From the NCBI GenBank assembly GCA_001839685.1, contig MLAK01001158.1, positions 11,679 through 30,799 on the forward strand: a stretch of DNA of 19,121 bases, in the 5' to 3' direction. A program made the position numbers and the translations under genes. A model generated the notes under the pieces. That model searched no databases. It worked only from the letters and a program-made list of their open reading frames with translations, and had not been told where the DNA came from. Source of the stretch: Tritrichomonas foetus. Taxonomy: Eukaryota > Parabasalia > Tritrichomonadida > Tritrichomonadidae. The first letter of the stretch is position 1. Every line of letters starts with the position of its first letter. Below, piece after piece: positions 1 through 8,222 of the stretch.

Positions 1-209
1 TCTTTAGCAAAACGAGCATATTGACGAACAACAAATCGATTATTGGGAAATTGTCGAAATAAATGAAGAAATGAGGCATCACATTTTTCGATTTCTTTGA
101 ATGCTCTTTTTGTTGATGATTCCATTTCTCGAACATTTCCTTGAATAACCATATCCCAAACATGACGCAATTTATGTTTTGTTGATGTAATATTTTTCAT
201 TAAAACATT
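1..209 (-). repeat. Near-identical inverted copy of 4124-4332 (left arm)
   Basis: The reverse complement of this segment matches 4124-4332 inside the intact cyclase with three mismatches in 209 bases by eye: two in one GCG/ACA codon and one in GCT/GTT. Immediately beyond base 209 the DNA match collapses to ordinary divergent homology. The left limit is the window edge, so the repeat may continue further. Confidence 0.9.
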
Positions 210-946
210 CGATGCAAATTCCAATAAGAGATTCTTTTCTGATGTTACCTTTAATAGATTTTGTTGTGGCTCAACCATTATAGTTTATAAAGATGTTGGT
301 CGAAATGATAAAGAATATTACTAATATCAGTTAAAAACAAATTCATGACAAAAATTTCTATCAATGTCAAGACCTTCATTAATATAGTTGTAATATTCAA
401 TCCACTGTAAAAAATATAGTGTGCTAGATGAGCACCTATTAAAGTTATTGAAATTTGGTCGAAAATAAATCTAAAAGAAGAATATAAAATTCATAGATTG
501 ATAAATTTAGAGTGTTAAATTTGCAGTTTTGTTGTATTGATAAGAAACAACAAATCCAATTCCAAGAAAAATCCCATTGAACACAACATAAACAATTAAA
601 ATGTATAGACACCCACTTATTGATATTCTGGTGGAATGACACCTCAAAAGACAGATATAAATGAAATTGAATTGGCATTTTATAAATAGGACATTAATAT
701 ATTCTTATTCCAAAAGCAGGAACAAGCAGTTAAAAATCTAGAAAGAAGGAAATAATAATATGGAGAGACAAGTAAACAGGTAAAAATATATGAGAAGCAT
801 GAAGTTAAATCGGTGGTGAGTACTTTGAATGAAGATCTTCTGATAAGTTCTTCATATCGATCCTGATGGTCAAAAGAATAGAGAGATGAAGAAATTTGAT
901 AATTTGCTGGATTTCTTTTTTCTTTGGATTTCTGAAAATCTCAGAA
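1..946 (-). pseudogene. Decayed paralogue of the adjacent membrane cyclase, N-terminal part, runs off left edge
   Basis: Read leftwards from about 946, this stretch matches the N-terminus of the intact cyclase at 2684-7507 in order, but over several frames with stops. Matching pieces are NYQ..SSL near 904-885, then QDRYEELI and LTSCFSYIFT (intact: QDKYGGMI, LASCFSYVFT), ISVF..VIPPEYQ (ISVF..IIPPAYR), GIFLGIGFVVSYQYNKTA (GIFLVIVYGSAYKYDKTA), AHLAHYIFYSGLNI (VLAHYIFNGGWNI) and LFLTDIS (FILTDIS). From about 209 to 1 it jumps to residues 481-550 of the intact protein at near-identical DNA level, so the middle membrane region is missing. No start codon is visible at the position matching the intact gene's residue 22. 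A sub-frame from an ATG at 278-276, just downstream of an in-frame TAA, stays open to the edge (92 codons) and could still be translated. I see the homology directly; loss of function is inferred from the stops, frameshifts and deletion. Confidence 0.85.
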
Positions 947-1242
947 TTTTATTGAATATCCTGTTATTACATCCTCACAAAATCTTTAGAAAATAACCCA
1001 CACAATAATTGTGTATACCATCACACAATTCATTGCTTGAGAAAAAGTTAGAGTAATAAACGTTTTCAATTGATATTTTCTTTGTTAATTGAAAAAATAA
1101 TGGGCTAACTTTGAATTATTCACAATTATTTTCAATTGTATATTTGAAATCTGTAAATGCAAAAAAAGGATCTGATGATAAAGCAATTTTTTATTTCAAT
1201 AAATTCTTTTCAATTCTTTACAAAAATTAATGTTATCAATCT
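947..1242. other. Spacer without a recognisable gene
   Basis: This is AT-rich sequence between two relics. I see no convincing coding stretch. A 15-bp near-palindrome, ACACAAT-A-ATTGTGT, lies at 1000-1014, and a related ACACAATT occurs just downstream near 1023. No function can be assigned. Confidence 0.5.
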
Positions 1243-1599
1243 CTATTTTTTTTGAAATTTTTCAAATGAGCATTCTTTTTTTCTTTGGTTCAAATTCCCA
1301 ATATCTTGTTGCTTAGAGTTTGAATCGAGCTTGATCCCAAAAATATCTTCCAATATATGAAACTGGAAAACATTAGAAGAATAAAAAACCGATTAAATAT
1401 GTAACATTGGAACAAGAAAAAGGATATAATTCAAATTTTGCGCAAACAACTACATAAAAGAAATAGTTTCAATTTTACTATGAGAAAAAGAAGCAAGTAA
1501 AAAAATTGGTGGAAATATTTATAAAAAGCTAGAAACATTCATTATATTGCGAAATTTAAGTTGAAAAAAGCTATTTAAAGAAGAAAAAGGGAATTTATT
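1243..1599 (-). pseudogene. Decayed coding relic, probable C-terminal end of a membrane protein
   Basis: Reading the minus strand in a single frame from 1599 to a TAG at 1245-1243 gives a protein-like stretch broken by three stops. It contains hydrophobic blocks (IFPPIFLLASFS, LNYILFLVPMLHI), then a charged tail including FHILEDIFGIKLDSN and NQRKKECSFEKFQKK. The last piece, 1392-1246, is 49 codons open without an ATG. Hydrophobic segments followed by a charged tail suggest the cytosolic end of a membrane protein. I do not recognise the family. Chance openness in AT-rich DNA is possible, but the mixed amino-acid content argues for a decayed gene. Confidence 0.4.
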
Positions 1600-1843
1600 T
1601 CATTTAAAGTGATTTTAGACATTGTGTTAACAAATTTTCGATATTTTAGAAATAATTCTTTTTATTTCCAATAGTGTTTATCATGGAAATCATTAAAATC
1701 ACTAGTTGATTGTTTTTTACTGTAAAAATTTGTTAAAACTGTCGAAACAAAAAATAATAAAGAATTTTACAAAAATTGAAATTTAGAGACTACAACTTCA
1801 CAAGCACTTTTAGTTAGCAAAATTAATTGCTTTTTATGGAAAT

Positions 1844-2351
1844 TCATTCAATATAGTGATTATCGAATATGGAAAAAATGTCCAAATGTCTCATTCCTCA
1901 TAAAGTTCCGTTCTTTACTTCTAAACGTGACTCATCTTACCATGCAACATCAATATAGGGATTTTTTAACAGGATTCAGAATTTGTCTGGATGGCAAATT
2001 CGTATTGCTTCAATCAAAATTCAGAATTCTTTGACCATATATCTTTGGAAAATACTCGTCCGAATATCGGCGATTTTTTTTTTTTTTTTGCTCATCTTTC
2101 CCTTGATGTATTTTAAAAATCAAAAACCTAGGTTTCTTGTTTACAATACAATATGATTCAAAATTATGTGAATAGAAAAATTCAAAGGAAAAAATTCCAC
2201 TCATCGTTCGTAATACAAACTTTACATTCAAATAGTAATTCATCATTTCAAGAAATTTGGATAATATTTTATTTCTTCCCAGACGAAGAAAAAATATCCA
2301 ATTTTCTCTTATATCCAAAAAATAATCATCGAGAATTTCTATAGAAATCAA
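1844..2351 (-). pseudogene. Decayed coding relic, family not recognised (faint ankyrin-like stretch)
   Basis: An open frame from 2351 to 2010 begins at TTG directly after a stop; its first ATG lies well inside, at MMNYYLNVKF. It ends at a TGA overlapping the start of a second frame, 2011-1847, which reads EAIRICHPDKF, ILLKNPYIDVAW, DESRLEVKNGTL and GMRHLDIFSIFDNHYIE, separated by stops TGA, TAA and TGA. The ILLKNPYIDV piece resembles the trichomonad ankyrin-repeat style, but that is only an impression. A 16-base T run (2074-2089) falls in the upstream frame and encodes its lysine run. A plus-strand frame from an ATG at 1869 is also partly open, so the coding strand is not certain. Confidence 0.35.
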
Positions 2352-2683
2352 TTTTCAATAACCACGGAATTTAGCCCATTCAACCTTTTTTTTTGAATAG
2401 ATACCAAACAAAAAAATTGAAAATATTTTTATTTTATGATTATTATTATTATTTATAACATATTAGAAAACAATGTACTCTATATATTGGCTGAGTTTAG
2501 AGAAAATTCGTTACCATTCACCTGAGAACGGCTAATTATAATCATGAGTGATTAGCATGAATTTTGTTAAATATCTATTCAAAATTAATATGACATTGAA
2601 AAATATTCATTGAAAGACAATTATTGAAAACATTGAAAAAATTACAAATATCAAAAAAATTCAATTAACTTGGATTTTTTTGA
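2352..2683. promoter_or_regulatory. 5' flank of the cyclase gene with Inr-like TCATT
   Basis: This is AT-rich upstream sequence. An Inr-like TCATT lies at 2607-2611, about 75 bases before the first ATG at 2684. A second TCATT at 2706-2710 lies 39 bases before the internal ATG at 2747. The trichomonad initiator consensus is TCA-pyrimidine-T/A, and these genes usually have short 5' leaders, so the second arrangement would fit better. The motif is short and frequent in such DNA, so this is weak evidence. Confidence 0.35.
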
Positions 2684-5600
2684 ATGGAAATTTTGAATAT
2701 ATTAATCATTCAAAAAAAAATTCACCAACTTGCTTCAAAACTCGATATGGAATCTACTGTTAATTATCAACCAACATCATCTCTTAAGATCCTCGACGAT
2801 GATCAAGATAAGTACGGCGGGATGATCAAACAGCCTTTCACCAAAATTGTTGAAAAGCAATTAGCATCGTGTTTTTCATACGTTTTTACAGTCGCCTCAC
2901 TATTTATACCAATGCATTTCGTAATCAACATTATTCGAGTACTACAAATAGTTGGTCCCTCGCTGTGCACATCATTTTATAACGATCTTTGGAATCACGA
3001 CAGCTTAACATCAAACACGATTTCGGTTTTTTCGTTTTTTTGGAACATTATTCCACCAGCCTATCGTATTGATGGATCTCTTTATTTTTTTATTGCATAT
3101 CTCGTGATAAGTGGAATTTTTCTGGTAATTGTTTACGGTTCAGCTTACAAATATGATAAAACTGCAACACTGTCAGTACGAACATGCCAATATATTGCTT
3201 TCTACCTTCAGTCGTTCGGCTTTATACTTGATCCAGTTGTGATGGAACTTGTTGGAGAAGTTTTGGCGCACTATATTTTTAATGGTGGCTGGAATATTCC
3301 AGTGTGCATATTAATAGTTGTTGATTTTTTCATTATGCAGCAAATGCATTTCATTTTAACTGATATTAGCACAAGATCACTTTTACTTCGTCCAATGTCT
3401 TTGCACACAATTATGATGGAGCCAACAAATTATTTACAAATAGAATCTTCATGTTTAGCTATGCTGATTGGATTTGCTGGACACGTTCCAAATATGATTG
3501 CACAAATGGTTCTTTTAGGTATTGCATCAGTTGCTTATATAGCGGCTATTTTTAATGTATTTGTATTAGGTGGCTTTTCTTATCATTTAGCCTCAGCAAT
3601 GGTTGTCGGATGCAATATTTGTGGATCCATAACATGCATTGTTTCAATTGTTCACCTTGCTTTAGGGAAACATTTTACTGTTTTGTATATTTTTCTTTTC
3701 TTCGTCCTATTAATTGTTTGTATTGTGATTGGTTCAATTATATTAAATAGGATTCAAACTAAGCGATTACTCCTTTTGGATGAAATCTCAGAAATTGAAG
3801 GCCAGTTTAATGTAAAGGTGAAAACTGTTAACCAGTTTCTAAATCTAGTTGTTGATGGTTTTCATGGCGCTCATCCATTAATGTTAAATTGGGAATTCTT
3901 TAAAATGGGAGTCGATAAATGGCCAGTAGACGATAGAATCTGGTTAGTTTTTGCAAAATTCTTGGCCATTTATCCAGAAGAATCTCAAACAATGTCTTGG
4001 CTTTATCACTCATTGGCTTCATCAAAAATGAAAGGAAAATATGTTAAAAATATATTATCACAAATTGTCACAATTTCTCGATTGAGAGAAACAAATTTAA
4101 GTGCGGAATTAAAAATCAAATTGAATGTTTTAATGAAAAATATTACATCAGCGAAACATAAATTGCGTCATGCTTGGGATATGGTTATTCAAGGAAATGT
4201 TCGAGAAATGGAATCATCAACAAAAAGAGCATTCAAAGAAATCGAAAAATGTGATGCCTCATTTCTTCATTTATTTCGACAATTTCCCAATAATCGATTT
4301 GTTGTTCGTCAATATGCTCGTTTTGCTAAAGATATTTTAGCAGATCATGCACTTTATCAAGAAATGATTGAAAAAACACGTCTTTTACAAAGAGGCCTAA
4401 AAATTAATGTTGATCAAGCTCATGAGCTTGGTACTCTTGCATTTCCAAATATTCCTGACTGTATTAATACGAAAAGAGATGCATTCAATCCTGATTTATC
4501 AATGTCAGTGAGTAGTGAACTTATGATAGAAGAAACTGAAGAAGTATCTTTGGATAATGATCAGAGAAATCTTCTTCGAAAAAGGATTGAAGATCTTTCC
4601 ATTCCATCAATATTCTGTACCAAAATTATTCGATTTCTTCTATATTTTTGTTGCTTTTTCGCACCTGTGGTAGGTTTTACGATATATTTAGTGAGTTTTG
4701 TTGAAACAATTCAAGAGCCACTTCAATATATTGCTATGATATCATTTCTTCGTTCACTGGGATACATGCTTGGTGGATATTCACTCCAACATATGTATGA
4801 AAGCTTTGGATTGTTTAATCCAATGAAACCAATCGATAATGTAACTCTATCTAATTTAGGAGGCTCATATAATACACGTGATATTTTAATTTTCCTAATT
4901 GAACAATCAGGATTGACATTACAAGAGTTAGTTAAATTCCGCTCATATACTACATTTTATGATACTGATGTGAAAGAGGCTCAAGAATTGCTTTTTGGTA
5001 ATAATTATAATTATTATTATATGAATAGTTACGATCCAACAGGTGCCATTATTGAAAAAGTTTCCATTCAATCGGTTATGAATGATTTTATTGTTCAAGT
5101 TTCGACAACAGTTCAATATTGTGCGCCATTTGATTCTAATTTCAATGAAATAAGCTGTGGTTCAATGCCCAAATCTATTGTTGATTCACCAACAATTTAT
5201 AATCTTGCTAGTAATACTCAAGGATTTGATGCACAATTAACGAAAGCATTAAAATTACTGACAAACTATATTGCAACAGTTCATAGTAATACAATTGATA
5301 ATGCTATAATTATTATGATCGCATATATTCTCATTATTCTCATAGTGTATGTTTTAACAATTTGCTTATGTCTATCATGGATATTGAAAAATAAATCAGA
5401 AGTATATAAATGTTTAACTTCTTTACCAAAGAATACTGTTTCTACAATTGCAGAAAACTTAAGAGTTCTTCAAAAAGATAATACAACCGAAGGTGAAAGC
5501 TCTAATTTCAATGCGATGGAAATGAACAAACAAGAAGATAATATTCTTAAAATATTGGTCACAGAAGGTTCAACTGGAGCTTCTTATTCCAATGAAAGTA

Positions 5601-7507
5601 TTATACTTGTTATTATTACTATTTTCAGCATATTATTAGCTGTAGCATCCTGCATTATCCTTTGTGTAATGATGCTCTTGGAAACAGAAACCATGCAAAA
5701 ACTTGCCCCACATCTTAACTACATTCATGGTGCATATTCAATCCAAATGGGTGCCTTATACACTCTCAAAGCAATTCTTGCAAGTGAGTTTGGTGAATAT
5801 AGAATATTAATTCCAGTTATTTATTTAATTCCAACAATTGAGTCTCGAATGCAAACCATCAGAGATTATTACATGCGTGCTAGATATGGTGGTGATGGTA
5901 AATATGATGTTCCTTTCTCTGGATTTGAAGCAGGCCTTGATGAAGCCAATTCTAGAAGTGTATGTGCAGATTTGTATAAAATTCCAACTGATTTTCTGTC
6001 AACAGTTTCCTGTTATTCAGCTGATATGGCCTTTCTTTTAGTTGATCCATTAATTACAATGAGAGTCAAGCCTTGGTCAATAAAATATAACGAAGCTTTA
6101 GCAAAAAATGAAACACTACCTCTTCTTGATTATTCATCTGATGAGATTTATGATAATACTTGGCTTTTACTTAATTTCCCAATTTATGAAGCTTTCATTC
6201 AACCAATGTTTTTAAATATTGTTCCAACAATTCAAAATAGTATGTCCACATTACTTAATTCATCAATTCCCTCAGTAATTGTTTGTTTAGTCATAGGATT
6301 CTTCATAGAACTTATTTTTCTCGCTAGGATTAAAAAGGTAGAAGATCATATCAAGAAAGTTTTAATGTTATTGATGCATTGTCAACCAGAAGTTGTCTTA
6401 GCAACACCACAAATCATGTCAATATTAAGTGGTGATTTTAATAAAAGAAAAGGAGACTCAACATTAAAAGATTCACAATTTTTCGAATCAGTTGTTCAAA
6501 ATCTTCCAGATGTTGTAATTTCAGCCGATTCAGAAATGAAAATTGTTTCAGTTAATAAAAGTTTCACACGAATTTTCCAAATTCAAGAAGAAGAAATTCT
6601 TGGAGAAAATATTAAAACATTTATTGAAAATAAAATTATTTGTGATGCTCAAACTTTATTTATTCCACAACAACAAAATCAATCACAACAACAAAATCAG
6701 TCACAACAACAAAATCAAACGAATAATATTATTGCAACATATAAAGGAAATGATGGAACCGAAATTAATTTAGAAATTACATCAATGATAATTAATTCAC
6801 GAATAGTTTTAACGATGCGAGATGTTACACAAACGACAAGATATAATACATTAATTAAAGCAGAGAAAGAGAAAAGTGACAGTCTTTTATCATCAATTCT
6901 TCCACCTTCCCTTGTTGTTCGAGTTCAAAATGGGGAGAAAAACATTTCATTTGCAGTTCAAACGGCTACAATTGTTTTTATGGATATAGTTGAATTTACA
7001 CCATGGTGTGGAAGTTTACCAGCAGATAAAGTTATGTCAACATTAAATCTTTTATTTAAAAAATTTGATGCATGTTGTTCTAAATATGAAACTATGACAA
7101 AAATCAAATGTATTGGAGATTGTTATATGGGAGCAGGAGGAGTTTTTTCAGATGTTAATCAACCCGCAGTTCATGCTAAAGAAGTTGTTAGTTTTGGACT
7201 TGATGCTATTGAATCAGTTCTTGAAGTTAATGAAGAAATTAATGAAAAATTACGAATTCGTGTTGGAGTTAATACAGGTGGTCCAATTGTTGCAGGAGTT
7301 TTAGGAGTTGGAAAACCAACATTTGAAATTCTTGGACCAGCAATCAATATGGCACAACAAATGGAACATCATGGAGTTCCAATGAAAGTTCATGTTTCAC
7401 GAAGTGTTTATGAATTAATTTATGGTGATATTTTCAATGTTAAAGAACGTGGTGCTATTGAAATTAAGAATGGCACAGTTGTCACATATCTTGTTAGCAA
7501 AAAATAG
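2684..7507 (+). CDS. Multi-pass membrane PAS domain adenylate/guanylate cyclase, class III
   Basis: A class III nucleotidyl cyclase making cAMP or cGMP from ATP or GTP, anchored in a membrane; 1607 aa. About twelve hydrophobic segments are visible: roughly eight in 62-354, then near 647-673, 873-900, 972-998 and 1193-1214. This predicts a cytosolic loop 355-646, two outside loops (674-872, 999-1190) and a cytosolic C-terminus. A PAS domain covers about 1264-1385, and the catalytic domain about 1425-1605. Metal ligands are D1434 (FMDIVEFTPW) and D1479 (IGDCYM). K1475 and E1548 sit at the purine-selecting positions and favour ATP. N1555 is present, but the usual catalytic Arg four residues later is Gln1559. 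Homology of the upstream relic begins only near residue 22, so the ATG at 2747 (1586 aa) may be the real start. It ends with TAG; AATAAA at 7554-7559 is a candidate poly(A) signal. Confidence 0.93.
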   Translation: MEILNILIIQKKIHQLASKLDMESTVNYQPTSSLKILDDDQDKYGGMIKQPFTKIVEKQLASCFSYVFTVASLFIPMHFVINIIRVLQIVGPSLCTSFYNDLWNHDSLTSNTISVFSFFWNIIPPAYRIDGSLYFFIAYLVISGIFLVIVYGSAYKYDKTATLSVRTCQYIAFYLQSFGFILDPVVMELVGEVLAHYIFNGGWNIPVCILIVVDFFIMQQMHFILTDISTRSLLLRPMSLHTIMMEPTNYLQIESSCLAMLIGFAGHVPNMIAQMVLLGIASVAYIAAIFNVFVLGGFSYHLASAMVVGCNICGSITCIVSIVHLALGKHFTVLYIFLFFVLLIVCIVIGSIILNRIQTKRLLLLDEISEIEGQFNVKVKTVNQFLNLVVDGFHGAHPLMLNWEFFKMGVDKWPVDDRIWLVFAKFLAIYPEESQTMSWLYHSLASSKMKGKYVKNILSQIVTISRLRETNLSAELKIKLNVLMKNITSAKHKLRHAWDMVIQGNVREMESSTKRAFKEIEKCDASFLHLFRQFPNNRFVVRQYARFAKDILADHALYQEMIEKTRLLQRGLKINVDQAHELGTLAFPNIPDCINTKRDAFNPDLSMSVSSELMIEETEEVSLDNDQRNLLRKRIEDLSIPSIFCTKIIRFLLYFCCFFAPVVGFTIYLVSFVETIQEPLQYIAMISFLRSLGYMLGGYSLQHMYESFGLFNPMKPIDNVTLSNLGGSYNTRDILIFLIEQSGLTLQELVKFRSYTTFYDTDVKEAQELLFGNNYNYYYMNSYDPTGAIIEKVSIQSVMNDFIVQVSTTVQYCAPFDSNFNEISCGSMPKSIVDSPTIYNLASNTQGFDAQLTKALKLLTNYIATVHSNTIDNAIIIMIAYILIILIVYVLTICLCLSWILKNKSEVYKCLTSLPKNTVSTIAENLRVLQKDNTTEGESSNFNAMEMNKQEDNILKILVTEGSTGASYSNESIILVIITIFSILLAVASCIILCVMMLLETETMQKLAPHLNYIHGAYSIQMGALYTLKAILASEFGEYRILIPVIYLIPTIESRMQTIRDYYMRARYGGDGKYDVPFSGFEAGLDEANSRSVCADLYKIPTDFLSTVSCYSADMAFLLVDPLITMRVKPWSIKYNEALAKNETLPLLDYSSDEIYDNTWLLLNFPIYEAFIQPMFLNIVPTIQNSMSTLLNSSIPSVIVCLVIGFFIELIFLARIKKVEDHIKKVLMLLMHCQPEVVLATPQIMSILSGDFNKRKGDSTLKDSQFFESVVQNLPDVVISADSEMKIVSVNKSFTRIFQIQEEEILGENIKTFIENKIICDAQTLFIPQQQNQSQQQNQSQQQNQTNNIIATYKGNDGTEINLEITSMIINSRIVLTMRDVTQTTRYNTLIKAEKEKSDSLLSSILPPSLVVRVQNGEKNISFAVQTATIVFMDIVEFTPWCGSLPADKVMSTLNLLFKKFDACCSKYETMTKIKCIGDCYMGAGGVFSDVNQPAVHAKEVVSFGLDAIESVLEVNEEINEKLRIRVGVNTGGPIVAGVLGVGKPTFEILGPAINMAQQMEHHGVPMKVHVSRSVYELIYGDIFNVKERGAIEIKNGTVVTYLVSKK
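4124..4332 (+). repeat. Right arm of the near-identical inverted repeat with 1-209
   Basis: This part of the intact cyclase encodes residues 481-550 in the cytosolic loop between the eighth and ninth membrane segments. It is nearly identical to the reverse complement of 1-209. The match ends abruptly at 4124, where the two copies change from almost identical to unrelated within a few bases. Confidence 0.9.
6668..6721 (+). repeat. Three 18-bp tandem repeats coding for QQQNQS inside the PAS domain
   Basis: Three consecutive 18-base units of the form caacaacaaaatcaatca encode QQQNQS, QQQNQS and QQQNQT (residues 1329-1346). The units differ at one wobble base and at the end of the last unit. They sit inside the PAS domain as a Gln/Asn-rich loop before the strand beginning NNIIATYKGN. 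The reading frame is kept because the unit is a multiple of three. Confidence 0.9.
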
Positions 7508-8222
7508 AAAATTTCAATTTCAACCAGAATCATTATTATTGGATATATTAATGAATAAAGTTTTTTTTGTCGGGTACATATATTTTGTTTTCATTTTAAA
7601 TTCTTCTTAATTTTTGATTTTATATATATATATATCGAAAAAAATGTATCTATTATGTCAGATATAGCAATATCATTTAATAATCCTGATATTTGTTACT
7701 GATCTTCGAGTTCAAATATCTGACAATATTTAATCTAGTTGGACCTCGATGAAAGTGGTTAATATATTTGTTTTCTTATTTTCAACTAGATGAAGGCCGA
7801 GTTCACAAGAATATTTTGTTTTATAAATTTTCGAAAATTTTCTTCTCTTTTTTCATAAATAATTTTCAAATTATTTTCATATCCTATTGTAAATAGTAAA
7901 TTCTAGTATAAAATAGTCAATTATATTTGTCTCAGAAAGATATGAATGAATTTTCGAAATATTCGTTAATAAATGAGGTTGAACTTTTTCAAAACAATAT
8001 TTCAATGTTTTCATTCTAAACGTACATAAGATTAAAATCTAACGTTTATCCCCAATTCAATTTGCAAAGTTTTCATAGGAAAAAAAAATTAAGAGAGAAA
8101 CGAAATTTTTCAATAATAATATTACAAAAAGTGATATATGATTCAAAATAATTGATAAGAATTCTAAAGTAAATTTTGCTAATGAATCGAAATTCAATTA
8201 ATTATTGAAATCGCTTTCAATA
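7508..8222. other. Spacer between cyclase and propeller genes
   Basis: No gene is seen here. It holds the putative cyclase poly(A) signal (7554-7559) followed by a T run, a (TA)n microsatellite at 7621-7635, and a cluster of inverted repeats at 7656-7791. The last part precedes the propeller gene. No TCA-pyrimidine-T/A motif lies within about 60 bases of its ATG; only TCAAT variants do. Confidence 0.6.
7656..7791. repeat. Cluster of three inverted repeats downstream of the cyclase
   Basis: TGTCAGATAT at 7656-7665 pairs with ATATCTGACA at 7716-7725. GATATTTG at 7688-7695 pairs with CAAATATC at 7713-7720, so these two hairpins compete. ATCTAGTTG at 7733-7741 pairs with CAACTAGAT at 7783-7791. 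All arms are perfect. They could form structures in the 3' flank or be remains of a small inverted-repeat element. Confidence 0.6.

Noticed and set aside
445..678. 77-codon minus-strand frame as an independent small gene
   Set aside because: It overlaps the cyclase relic, and only its neighbouring frames match the intact cyclase, so it is a product of frameshift in the relic.
1869..1955. 29-codon plus-strand frame from the ATG at 1869, continuing after a TAG
   Set aside because: The minus strand over the same bases gives a more protein-like, longer stretch. The strand is not fully settled, but a separate small gene is not supported.
2153..2344. 63-codon plus-strand frame
   Set aside because: It overlaps the minus-strand relic at 1844-2351, has very biased AT-driven composition and no recognisable features.
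7621..7635. (TA)n tract as a regulatory element
   Set aside because: Simple AT microsatellites are expected in such AT-rich spacer DNA and nothing else supports a role.
7690..7725. Possible tRNA-like T-arm (CGAGTTCAAAT)
   Set aside because: No acceptor or anticodon stem can be formed around it; the sequence is explained by the inverted repeats.
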